A stretch of 64,000 nt of DNA. Origin: CAWEWH01 sp963812775 (GTDB lineage Bacteria; Pseudomonadota; Alphaproteobacteria; Rhizobiales; Beijerinckiaceae). The DNA lies in assembly GCA_963812775.1 (NCBI GenBank), contig CAWEWH010000003.1, forward strand, positions 417,117 through 481,116, in the 5' to 3' direction. Shown here one piece after another: positions 54,659 to 62,939 of this stretch (position 1 is its first letter; the number at the start of each line of letters is the position of its first letter). The translations under genes were made by a program, and so were the position numbers. Below the pieces are notes generated by a model that did not search any database, was not told the origin of the DNA, and saw only the letters and a list, made by a program, of their open reading frames with translations.

Positions 54659-55324
54659 TCAACGACTGCCCCATTCCGGCCTTGGCATTTGCTGACGGAG
54701 CGCTGTGGATGACAGCGGCGAACGCGGCCCGTGCAGGAAAACCCAGGCCGGCGGGCGCATTTCGGGCAGTTTTTGGGCCTCGCTTTCCTCGATCCGCGCC
54801 CGGGCGAGGGCCACCGCCGCCCTGGCGTTGAGGGGTGCAAAGCTGCTGCCCGGCCGATCGATGACGGCGATCGGCAGGCGTGCCGCGATGTCCTGCCAGC
54901 GCCGCCAGCGATGGAAGCCCGCCAGGCTGTCGGCACCGATGAGCCACACGAAGCGCACGCCGGCACAACGGCGCACGAGATAGTCGACCGTGGCGTAGGA
55001 GTAGCGGACGCCGATGGCCGCCTCGAAGCCGGTCACGTCGATGCGTGTATGGCGCGCCATCCGCCGCGCGGCGGCGAGCCGCTCGGCGAGAGGCGGCAGA
55101 CGATCGTTGTCCTTCAGCGGATTGCCCGGGGTCACCAGCCACCAGACGCGATCGAGATTGAGCCGGCGGAGCGCGAGAAGGCTCGCGTGCCGGTGGCCCG
55201 CATGCGGCGGATTGAACGAGCCGCCAAACAGGCCAATGCGCATGCCTGTGCCGTGGCGCGGGAGGATCGGACAGCCGGCAGTGACCTGCGGCGTTGGCGC
55301 CAACGCCGGCTTGCCGTGCGTCAT
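54659..55324 (-). CDS. nadD: Nicotinate-nucleotide adenylyltransferase NadD
   Basis: Makes nicotinate adenine dinucleotide in NAD synthesis. The nucleotidyltransferase motif IGLFGGSFNPPHAGHRHA contains the HxGH signature, and the C-terminal SSTALR is the ISxTxxR equivalent. Two starts are possible: the ATG at 55324, which overlaps the previous stop as ATGA and gives 221 residues, or the internal ATG at 55243 (MRIGLFGG, 194 residues). Related rhizobial proteins carry a short N-terminal extension, so the first is taken. Confidence 0.85.
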   Translation of the reverse strand: MTHGKPALAPTPQVTAGCPILPRHGTGMRIGLFGGSFNPPHAGHRHASLLALRRLNLDRVWWLVTPGNPLKDNDRLPPLAERLAAARRMARHTRIDVTGFEAAIGVRYSYATVDYLVRRCAGVRFVWLIGADSLAGFHRWRRWQDIAARLPIAVIDRPGSSFAPLNARAAVALARARIEESEAQKLPEMRPPAWVFLHGPRSPLSSTALRQQMPRPEWGSR

Positions 55325-55689
55325 CGGCTCATGTGGTAGACGCACAGCTTGTTGCCGTCGAGGTCGCGGAAATAGGCGCCGTAGAACGTCCCGCCGCGCA
55401 GACCCGGCGCGCCCTCGTCGCTGGCGCCGCTCTTCAGCGCCGCGGCGTGCGTTTTGTCGACCACCTCGCGAGACGACGCCGCGAGCGCCACCATGGTGCC
55501 GTTGCCGACACTCGCGCCCTTCTTGTCGTAGGGCTGGCAAACCATGAGCGTAGGACCACGCTCGGCGCGATAGCCCTGCATGCGATCTTCGGTATGGCCG
55601 CGCTTGGCGCCGAGCTCGGCGAGGACCACGTCATAGAAGGCCTTCGCCTTGTCGAAATTGTTGGTGCCGAGCGTCACGTAGCCGATCAT
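55321..55689 (-). CDS. VOC family (glyoxalase/dioxygenase-fold) protein
   Basis: Metal-binding small protein of the vicinal oxygen chelate superfamily, 122 residues. It reads MIGYVTLGTNNFDKAKAFYD, then GTMVALAASSREVVDKTHAA and ends AYFRDLDGNKLCVYHMSR. The family covers glyoxalases and resistance proteins; function is unknown. It sits between proA and nadD, which are adjacent in many relatives, so it is an insertion into the block. Start ATG at 55689 with AGGGGGAAGC upstream. Confidence 0.75.
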   Translation of the reverse strand: MIGYVTLGTNNFDKAKAFYDVVLAELGAKRGHTEDRMQGYRAERGPTLMVCQPYDKKGASVGNGTMVALAASSREVVDKTHAAALKSGASDEGAPGLRGGTFYGAYFRDLDGNKLCVYHMSR

Positions 55690-55774
55690 CGCTTCCCCCT
55701 GGTTGGCAGTTCCGCGGCAGCAATACGGCAGAGCGGCGCGGCGTTCAACCTGGGACCACGGCTTGGCGGCCGGT

Positions 55775-57096
55775 TCACGGCCGCGTCTGGCCCGTCCCGC
55801 GTACCCGGTACTTGAATGAGGTGAGCTGCTCGACGCCCACCGGGCCGCGGGCATGCATGCGGCCGGTGGCGATGCCGATCTCAGCGCCGAAGCCGAACTC
55901 GCCGCCGTCGGCGAATTGCGTCGAGGCGTTATGGAGCACGATGGCCGAATCCACCTCCGCGAGAAAGCGCGTCGCGGCCGCTGCGTCGTCCGTCACGATG
56001 GCGTCGGTGTGGCGCGACCCGTAGCACTTCGATATGCGCGATGGCTGCGTCGAGACCGTCGACGACGCGGGCCGCGATGATGGCGTCGAGATATTCGGCC
56101 GGCCAGTCGTCCTCGCTCGCCGGCCGCACCCGCTGGTCCACTGCTTGCGTCGCCGCGTCGCCGCGCACCTCGCAACCGGCGTCGAGCAACATGCTGACGA
56201 TCGGCTTCAGATGTGTGCCGCGCGACGGCACGGTCGACCAGCAACGTCTCGGCGGCGCCGCACACACCGGTGCGCCGCATCTTGGAATTGAGCACGATGG
56301 TCTTGGCCATGCCGAGGTCGGCCGCCTTATGCACGTAAACGTGGCAGACGCCTTCGAGATGCGCGAACACGGGCACTCGCGCTTCCGCCTGCGACGCGCG
56401 CCACCAGGCTCTTGCCGCCGCGCGGCACGATCACGTCGATCGTGCCATTGAGGCCGGCGAGCATCAGGCCGGCCGCGGCGCGATCCTTGGTCGGCACGAG
56501 CTGGATGGCGTCCTGCGGCAACCCTGCTTCATCGAGGCCCTTCGCCATGGCGGTGCGGATGGCGACCGCGGAGCGGAAGCTATCGGAGCCGGCCCGCAGG
56601 ATGGCGGCGTTGCCGGCCTTCAGGCACAGCGCGCCGGCATCGGCCGTGACGTTCGGACGGCTTTCGAAGATGACGCCGATGACGCCGAGCGGCGTGGCGA
56701 CGCGCTCGATGATGAGGCCGTTGGGACGATTGAAGTCGCGGTGACGCGGCCGACCGGATCGGCCAGCGCCACGATGCTGGCCACGGCGTCAGCCATTGCC
56801 GCCACTCTCGCCTCGTCGAGCATCAAGCGATCGAGGAAGGCGCTGGTCTGTCCAGCGGCCCGCGCCTCCGTCATGTCGTCGCGATTGGCCGCAAGGATGG
56901 CAGCAGCGGCAGCGCGAATGGCGGCCGCCATGGCGGTCAGCGCTGCGTTCTTCTCCTCCGCCGTTGCCAAGGCGAGACGACGCGCCGCCGCCCGCGCCCG
57001 CCGGCCGACATCGGCCATGACGGTCGCCACGTCGCCGGCCGCGACCTTTTCGGCCGCTGCGGCTTTGCTACGGTCGGCTGTCAGCGCGACACCCAT
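55775..57096 (-). CDS. proA: Gamma-glutamyl phosphate reductase ProA (frameshifts)
   Basis: Second step of proline synthesis, about 430-440 residues. It starts MGVALTADRSKAAAAEKVAA at 57096 and is seen in pieces: TPLGVIGVIFESRPNVTADA, AGNAAILRAGSDSFRSAVAI, then IDVIVPRGGKSLVARVAGGS, LEGVCHVYVHKAADLGMAKT with the catalytic Cys region RRTGVCGAAETLLVDRAV, and a C-terminus EFGFGAEIGIATGRMHARGP. Five or more single-base shifts are needed. It stands between proB and the VOC gene. Confidence 0.8.
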
Positions 57097-57213
57097 CGAA
57101 TGCGCTCCAGGCGCAGCCGCCCTGTGCGGCTGGCGGCGTCCATAGCATGGCGCCAGCCCACCGGCCAAATACGCGCCACCGCCAAGCCCACCGCGCGCAC
57201 GTGCCCGCGGCGC

Positions 57214-58356
57214 TCACGATAGCGTGCCGGTGCGCGCCGTCTCGGCGAGCACGAGATCGTCGCGGTGGATCATCTCGGCGCGGCCCGGAAGCCGAGGATG
57301 CCGGCGATGTCGCCCGATGAGCGGCCGGCGATGCGCTGCGCATCCTCGGCGTCGTAGGCCGACGAGGCCGCGCCCGATCTCGCGCCCATCAGGGCCGCGC
57401 ACCACGACGGCGTCGCCGCGGCTGAAGGCGCCCTCGACGCGGCTTGACGCCGGCCGGCAGCAGGCTCTTGCCCCGCTGCAGCGCCGCGACCGCGCCGGCA
57501 TCGACGATGAGCGCGCCCTCGGGCTCCAGCGATCCGGCGATCCAGGTCTTGCGCGCCTTGGCGGGCGTCGAGGGCGTCAGGAACCAGGTGCAGCGGCCGC
57601 CCTCCGCGATGCGCCGAGCGGATGCGTGCGACGCCCGAGGGCGATGACCATGGCGGTGCCGCCCTGGGTGGCGATCTTGCCCGCCTCGATCTTGGTGCGC
57701 ATGCCGCCGCGCGACAGCGCCGAGGCGGCGCCGCCGGCCATGGCCTCGATCTCGGGCGTGATGCGCTCGACGAGCGGGATCAGCATGGCGGCGGGATCGG
57801 TGGCGGGCGGCGCCGTGTAGAGGCCGTCGATGTCGGACAGGAGCACGAGCAGGTCGGCGCCCGCCATGGTGGCGACGCGCGCCGCGAGCCGGTCGTTGTC
57901 GCCGTAGCGGATCTCGTTGGTGGCGACCGTGTCGTTCTCGTTGATGACCGGCACGGCGCGCAGGTCGAGCAGCGTGCCATGGTGGCGCGGGCGTTGAGAT
58001 AACGGCGGCGCTCCTCGGTGTCGGCCAGGGTGAGCAGGATCTGGCCGGCGGTGATGCCGCGCCGCGCCAGCGCCTCCGCCCAGGTGCGGGCGAGCGCGAT
58101 CTGGCCGACGGCGGCGGCGGCCTGGCTCTCCTCGAGCTTCAGCGCCCCGGCCGCGAGCCCGAGCACGGCGCGGCCCAGCGCGATGGCGCCGGAGGAGACG
58201 ACGAGCACGTCGGCGCCGCGCTGGTGCAGGCCGGCGATATCGTCGGCAAGCGCCTCCAGCCACGCGCGCTTGAGCTCGCCGCTCGCGCGGTCGACCAGGA
58301 GGGCGGAGCCGACCTTGACGACGATGCGGCTGAACCGGGCGAGCGACGGGACTCAC
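57214..58356 (-). CDS. proB: Glutamate 5-kinase ProB (frameshifts)
   Basis: First step of proline synthesis, about 380 residues, with an amino-acid-kinase domain and a C-terminal PUA domain. The GTG start at 58356 overlaps the obgE stop as GTGA. Fragments read RIVVKVGSALLVDRASGEL, VLVVSSGAIALGRAVLGLA, VPVINENDTVATNEIRYGDN, LLSDIDGLYTAPPATDPAAM and GGMRTKIEAGKIATQGGTAM. The PUA part has GALIVDAGAVAALQRGKSLL and SRGDAVVVRGPDGREIGRGL. About six shifts occur. Confidence 0.8.
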
Positions 58357-59402
58357 GGCTGCCAGCGCGGGTCGGCCTGCTTGGCGCTTGCAGCCTCCGC
58401 TTTCGCCTCGCGGCGATCGACGCGCAAGCAAAGCCCTGAGCGCCTCCTGCGACGCCCTCTCCCGACACCGCCGGACAGCACGAGCGGCGTGCGCTTGGCA
58501 GCGCGCTTGAGGCGAGCGAGCTGCTCCTTGCGCGCCTGCGGCGTCGAGCGCGTCGACCTTGGTGAGGGCGACGATCTCGGGCTTCTCGGCCAGGCCGTGG
58601 CCATAGGCGTCGAGCTCGCGCGCGGACGGTCTTGTAGTCGCGCCCCGCATCCTCGCCGGTGCCGTCGACCAGATGGAGGAGCACGCGGCAGCGCTCGACG
58701 TGGCCGAGGAAGCGGTCGCCAAGGCCCGCACCTTCGTGCGCGCCTTCGATCAGGCCCGGAATGTCGGCGAGGACGAACTCCCGCCCGTCGCTGCGCACCA
58801 CGCCGAGGTTGGGATGCAGGGTGGTGAACGGATAGTCGGCGATCTTCGGCTTGGCGGCCGAGACCGCGGCGAGGAAGGTCGACTTGCCGGCGTTGGGCAG
58901 GCCGACGAGGCCGGCGTCGGCGATGAGCTTCAGCCGCAGCCAGATCCACTTCTCCTTGCCCTCCTGGCCGGGATTGGCGCGGCGCGGCGCCCGGTTGGTG
59001 GACGACTTGAAGTGCGCGTTGCCGAAGCCGCCATTGCCGCCTTCGAGCGATGCGCACCCGCTGCCCGACCTCGGTGAGGTCGGCGATCAGCGTCTCGTTG
59101 TCCTCCGTCGAACATCTGGGTGCCGGCCGGCACCTTGAGCACGACGTCGGCCGCCCTTGGCGCCGGCGCGTTGCTTGCCCATGCCGTGCATGCCGGTCTT
59201 GGCCTTGAAGTGCTGCTGGTAGCGATAGTCGATGAGGGTGTTGAGGCCGTCGACGCATTCGATCCACGACGTCGCCGCCGCGCCCGCCGTCGCCGCCGTC
59301 CGGCCCGCCGAACTCGATGAACTTCTCGCGGCGGAACGAGACCGCGCCGGCGCCGCCGTCGCCGGACCGCACATAGACCTTGGCCTGGTCGAGGAATTTC
59401 AT
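58353..59402 (-). CDS. obgE: GTPase ObgE/CgtA (frameshifts)
   Basis: Ribosome-associated GTPase, about 350 residues. It starts MKFLDQAKVYVRSGDGGAGA at 59402 with AGGAAG upstream. The glycine-rich Obg domain (FGGPDGGDGGRGGDV, YQQHFKAKTGMHGMGKQRAG) precedes the G domain, seen as VGLPNAGKSTFLAAVS-type pieces in another frame and ADIPGLIEGAHEGAGLGDRF (switch II). The C-terminus ends ADPRWQP at 58353. About eight single-base shifts break the frame. Its upstream rpmA partner, usual in bacteria, is not here. Confidence 0.8.
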   Translation of the reverse strand: MKFLDQAKVYVRSGDGGAGAVSFRREKFIEFGGPDGGDGGRGGDVVDRMRRRPQHPHRLSLPAALQGQDRHARHGQATRRRQGRPTSCSRCRPAPRCSTEDNETLIADLTEVGQRVRIARRRQWRLRQRALQVVHQPGAAPRQSRPGGQGEVDLAAAEAHRRRRPRRPAQRRQVDLPRRGLGRQAEDRRLSVHHPASQPRRGAQRRAGVRPRRHSGPDRRRARRCGPWRPLPRPRRALPRAPPSGRRHRRGCGARLQDRPRASSTPMATAWPRSPRSSPSPRSTRSTPQARKEQLARLKRAAKRTPLVLSGGVGRGRRRRRSGLCLRVDRREAKAEAASAKQADPRWQP

Positions 59403-59609
59403 GCGTCTTCCTAGCCCATGAGCCGGCAAAAGTGGGCGGCTTTTCGGGTCGATGATGAACAGGATCAAGATCATTGATCAGGAGACGCCAAGACGCAGTC
59501 ACAAAGTGTGAACATGGTGCCATCACGCCGCGCCAGCTCGCGAGCCTTGACTTTACGGTCACGGGGCGTTACTTAACCATATAGTTAAATATGCGACCGG
59601 GAGACCGAC
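59403..59609. other. Divergent spacer between obgE and the SRPBCC gene
   Basis: 207 bases with three inverted repeats: GATCAA-GATCA-TTGATC (59463-59479), TCACA-AAG-TGTGA (59499-59511) and the operator-like site at 59573-59588. It carries the promoters of both divergent genes. No gene seen. Confidence 0.45.
59573..59588. promoter_or_regulatory. Candidate ArsR-type operator before the SRPBCC gene
   Basis: The inverted repeat TTAAC-CATATA-GTTAA lies 21 nt upstream of the SRPBCC start. Such TTAAC/GTTAA sites precede ArsR-SRPBCC gene pairs in related bacteria. No arsR gene lies in the window. Confidence 0.4.
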
Positions 59610-60131
59610 ATGGCCGTGAGCGCGCGCCGAACCGAAACGGGCTCCGACGCCGAGTTCGTGATCGCGAGGACCTTCGAGGCGTCACGCCAGCGCGTGTGGC
59701 GCGCCTTTACGGATGCCGGCGAGCTCGCCAAGTGGTGGGGCCCGAAAGGCTTCGACCTCCACGTCGCCAAGCTCGATCTGCGCCCCGGCGGCACTTTTCT
59801 CTACCGCATGCGCTCGGCGGGTGGCCAGGAGATGTGGGGCAAGTTCGTGTACCGGGAGGTCGCGGCGCCGGAACGCCTCGTCTTCGTGCTGTCGTTTTCA
59901 GACACGGAGGGCAGAACCACGCGTCATCCGATGAGCGCCACATGGCCGCTGGAAACATTGAACATCATGACCTTCACGGAGCGCGAAGGCCGCACGACGC
60001 TCACCTTGCGCAGCGCGCCACTCAATGCCAGTGACGAAGAGCGCGCCACATATGTGCACGGCTTCGAGTCGATGCGGGCCGGCTTCGGCGGCACGTTCGA
60101 CAAGCTCGACGCGTATCTTGCGGCGGGCTAA
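59610..60131 (+). CDS. SRPBCC (AHSA1-type) domain protein
   Basis: Helix-grip ligand-binding protein, 173 residues. The AHSA1 pattern is clear: FVIARTFEASRQRVWRAFTD, LAKWWGPKGF, RPGGTFLYRMRSAGGQEMWG and the C-terminal GFGGTFDKLDAYLAA. Function of these proteins is mostly unknown; they bind hydrophobic ligands. Usually next to an ArsR regulator, which is absent here. Start ATG at 59610 with GGGAGACC upstream. Confidence 0.78.
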   Translation: MAVSARRTETGSDAEFVIARTFEASRQRVWRAFTDAGELAKWWGPKGFDLHVAKLDLRPGGTFLYRMRSAGGQEMWGKFVYREVAAPERLVFVLSFSDTEGRTTRHPMSATWPLETLNIMTFTEREGRTTLTLRSAPLNASDEERATYVHGFESMRAGFGGTFDKLDAYLAAG

Positions 60132-60182
60132 TGGGCGCGCCGCACGCGTCTGACCGACGTTCATCACAGCACGGGGATCACG

Positions 60183-60722
60183 ATGATCAAGACCATTCTC
60201 ATCGCCGCGGCTATTATCGTTGCCGTGCCGGTGGCCGGCGTGCTCGCCTACGCGGCCACCAAGCCCGACACCTTCGAGGTGACGCGCTCGGCCAGCATCA
60301 AGGCTCCGCCGGAGCGGATTTTCGCCGTGCTCAACGACTTCCACAAATGGGGCGACTGGTCGCCCTACGAGAGGAAGGACCCGGCCATGAAGCGGACGTT
60401 CAGCGGCGCGGACACTGGCAAGGGCGCCGTCTACGCCTGGGACGGCAACAGCGACGCGGCAAGGGCCGCATGGAGATCGCCGATACGCGCGGCCCCCAAC
60501 AGGCTGACGCTCAAGCTCGATTTCGAGAAGCCGTTCGAATCGAACTGCATCGTCAACTTCACCCTGGAACCAAAGGGCGGCGAGACCGTCGTCACATGGA
60601 AGATGCGCGGCCCGAGCCCCTACATCGTCAAGGTCATGCACACGATCTTCGACATGGACAAGATGGTCGGCAAGGATTTCGAGACGGACCTCGCCAACCT
60701 GCGGGCTATCACCGAGACGTAG
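60183..60722 (+). CDS. SRPBCC (polyketide cyclase-like) protein with compensated double frameshift
   Basis: 179 residues with an N-terminal membrane helix or signal (ILIAAAIIVAVPVAGVLAYA). The SRPBCC domain begins FEVTRSASIKAPPERIFAVL and FHKWGDWSPYERKDPAMKRT. Between about 60455 and 60497 the frame carries ARAAWRSPIRAAPN, which does not fit the family. The next frame reads GKGRMEIADTRGP there, which fits, so two opposite single-base errors probably surround a wrong stretch of some 14 residues. The end returns to family sequence (TVVTWKMRGPSPYIVKVM). Confidence 0.72.
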   Translation: MIKTILIAAAIIVAVPVAGVLAYAATKPDTFEVTRSASIKAPPERIFAVLNDFHKWGDWSPYERKDPAMKRTFSGADTGKGAVYAWDGNSDAARAAWRSPIRAAPNRLTLKLDFEKPFESNCIVNFTLEPKGGETVVTWKMRGPSPYIVKVMHTIFDMDKMVGKDFETDLANLRAITET

Positions 60723-60779
60723 GCGCCGCGCCCCGTTGCCGGCGTCACATCACAAAGAGAGATTCGAGAGGAGCGCGCG

Positions 60780-61199
60780 ATGCAGGTAAATCCGATATCT
60801 GTTCTTCAAAGGCGACTGCGAACAGGCGTTCAAATTCTACCAGAAGGTGCTAGGCGGCGAGATCACCGCCATGTTGGCCCACGCTGGCACGCCGGCCGAA
60901 GAGCATGCGCCGCCCGAATGGCGCAGCAAGATCCTCCATGCCTGTCTGGAGGCCGACGGCTTCACCCTGATGGCGTCCGATGCCCCCCCGGCCATCAACA
61001 TCCGGGCGGGCCGCAAGGCTTCTCGGTGAGCATTCAGGTGGACAAGCCGACGGACGCCGAGCGCGTTTTCAAGGGGCTGTCGGAGGGCGGCAACGTCACG
61101 CTGCCGATCGGCGAAACGTTCTTCGCGTCGCGTTTCGGCATGCTCACCGACCGCTTCGGCATGCCCTGGATGGTCAACTGCCCGCGGCCGACGGCCTGA
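60780..61199 (+). CDS. VOC-family PhnB-like protein with compensated frameshifts
   Basis: 139 residues. The ends read in one frame (MQVNP, and GFSVSIQVDKPTDAERVFKG to the C-terminus), but residues about 6-68 match the family only in another frame: YLFFKGDCEQAFKFYQKVLG, GEITAMLAHAGTPAEEHAPP and ILHACLEADGFTLMASDAPP. Two opposite single-base errors near 60797 and 60985 explain this. The family includes 3-demethylubiquinone-9 3-methyltransferase-like VOC proteins; role unknown. Confidence 0.7.
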   Translation: MQVNPISVLQRRLRTGVQILPEGARRRDHRHVGPRWHAGRRACAARMAQQDPPCLSGGRRLHPDGVRCPPGHQHPGGPQGFSVSIQVDKPTDAERVFKGLSEGGNVTLPIGETFFASRFGMLTDRFGMPWMVNCPRPTA

Positions 61200-61259
61200 C
61201 GGGCGATCTCAGCCGTGCGCGAGCGGCGAGTGGGGCGACACGCAAAGAGGAGAACGGCC

Positions 61260-61730
61260 ATGAGCGAATTGCGTACACGCACCCGACCGGCGGCGAGATT
61301 TGCGGCTGCCGACAACGAGGCGCTGATCCGTGCCCTTCTCGACGAGTGGACTGACGCCATCGCGAACAAGGACGCCAGACGCGTCGTCTCGCACTTTGCC
61401 CCGGACGCTGTGCTGTTCACGCTGCCGCCGCCGCTGAAGGCGGCTCCCCAGGGCAGCAAGGATCTCGAGGCGTGGTTCGCCACCTGGAAGGGCCCGATCG
61501 GTGGCGAGATGCGTGACCTCAAGCTGACGGTCGGCGACCAGCAGGCTTTCTGCACGAGCCTCAACCGCATGCAGGGCACCAAGACAGACGGCCAGGCCGT
61601 CGACATGTGGTTCCGCCAGACCTTGGGCTTCCGCAAGATCGACGGCACGTGGAAGATCGCCCATGAGCACACGTCGGTGCCGTTCTACATGGATGGCAGC
61701 TTCAAGGCGGCGGTCGACCTGAAGCCCTGA
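61260..61730 (+). CDS. SnoaL-like/DUF4440-type protein
   Basis: NTF2-fold protein of 156 residues, start ATG at 61260 with AGAGGAGAAC upstream. Typical segments are ALIRALLDEWTDAIANKDAR, RVVSHFAPDAVLF and DGTWKIAHEHTSVPFYM. Such proteins act as small-molecule cyclases, isomerases or ligand carriers; no specific activity can be assigned. The frame is intact. Confidence 0.75.
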   Translation: MSELRTRTRPAARFAAADNEALIRALLDEWTDAIANKDARRVVSHFAPDAVLFTLPPPLKAAPQGSKDLEAWFATWKGPIGGEMRDLKLTVGDQQAFCTSLNRMQGTKTDGQAVDMWFRQTLGFRKIDGTWKIAHEHTSVPFYMDGSFKAAVDLKP

Positions 61731-61853
61731 GCGTTGCGTCGTCCTTGCGTGTGGTGACGAACATTTGCTAGGCGACGCGGCCCGCGCCGTTCGCGCGGGC
61801 CGCGGTCCGAGAAGACAAGCGGAGCGCGGACAGAAACGCGACGGAGGCAGCCC

Positions 61854-62500
61854 ATGTCCCTCGTGCTCTATTTCCATCCCCTGTCGTCGTTCTGCCAGAA
61901 GGCGCTCATCGCCCTCTACGAGACCGCCACACCCTTCGGCCGCAGATCGTTGACTTCGGCAACGAGGCGAGCCGCGCCGCCTTCCTGAAGCTGTGGCCGA
62001 TGGGCAAGATCCCGGTGTTGCACGATGAGGCGTGCGATCGGCTGGTGCCCGAAGCCACCCTCATCATTGAGTACGTGGCACAACACTTCCCGGGAAAGCT
62101 CGAGCTTGTGCCGGCCGACCCCGAGAGGGCACGCCAGACGCGGCTCAGCGACCGCTTCTACGATTTCTACGTCAACCAACCGATGCAGAAGATCGTCACC
62201 GACCGGCTGCGGCCAAAGGGCCAGAACGATGCCTTCGGGGTCGAGGAGGCGCGACGGCAATTGCGCACCGCCCTCGACATGATCGATGCCGACATGGCAT
62301 CCAAGACTTGGGCCATGGGCGAGGCATTCAGCATGGCCGACTGCGCCGCGGCCCCTTCGCTTTTCTACGCCAACGAGGTGATGCCGTTCGGCGGCACCCA
62401 TAAGAGCGCGGCGCGATATTTCGAACGTCTCATGCAACGCCCTTCATTCGCGCGAGCGGTGGCCGAGGCGAAGCCGTACTTCGCCCTGTTCCCGAGATGA
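61854..62500 (+). CDS. Glutathione S-transferase family protein (one frameshift)
   Basis: About 215 residues. The thioredoxin-like N-terminal domain (MSLVLYFHPLSSFCQKALIA, with a Ser/Cys region in the glutathione site) shifts frame near 61930-61945 and continues QIVDFGNEASRAAFLKLWPM, GKIPVLHDE (cis-Pro) and ATLIIEYVAQHFPG. The helical C-terminal domain ends AVAEAKPYFALFPR. GGAGGCAGCC precedes the ATG at 61854. One missing base explains the shift. Substrate unknown. Confidence 0.75.
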
Positions 62501-62537
62501 ACGGCCGCGAGATCGCGCAAACCACGAGGAGCGCCCC

Positions 62538-62903
62538 ATGGCTTCCCGCAGCAAGTCCGACATCATCCGCCGCTGCTTCGACGCTTACCGGCTGAAGGAC
62601 CGCAGCCTCCTGGAAGATCTGTTCACCGAGAGCTTCCGCTTCACAAGCCCGTATGACGACGGCATCGACAGGGCCACTTACTTCGAGAGATGCTGGCCCA
62701 ACAACGATCGCATCGAGAAAAACGACGTCGAGCGGGTCTTCGAGGACGGCGATGCCGCCTTCGTGACTTACAAGTGCCTCACAAAGAATGGCGAGGAATT
62801 CCGTAACACGGAGTTCTTCACGTTCGAGGGCGGCAGAATCGCCAGCGTCGACGTATATTTCGGCGCTGCCTACAGGAACGGCGCCTTCGTCAAGAAACAG
62901 TGA
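62538..62903 (+). CDS. SnoaL-like/NTF2-fold protein
   Basis: 121 residues, intact. Reads MASRSKSDIIRRCFDAYRLK, LLEDLFTESFRFTSPYDDGI and FFTFEGGRIASVDVYFGAAY, the usual pattern of NTF2-like proteins. Role unknown. It follows the GST gene after 37 nt, with GAGGAGCGCCCC upstream, and precedes the serine hydrolase. Confidence 0.75.
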   Translation: MASRSKSDIIRRCFDAYRLKDRSLLEDLFTESFRFTSPYDDGIDRATYFERCWPNNDRIEKNDVERVFEDGDAAFVTYKCLTKNGEEFRNTEFFTFEGGRIASVDVYFGAAYRNGAFVKKQ

Positions 62904-62939
62904 TGACCGGGGGCCGCTAAGCCGACAAGGGGCACGACG

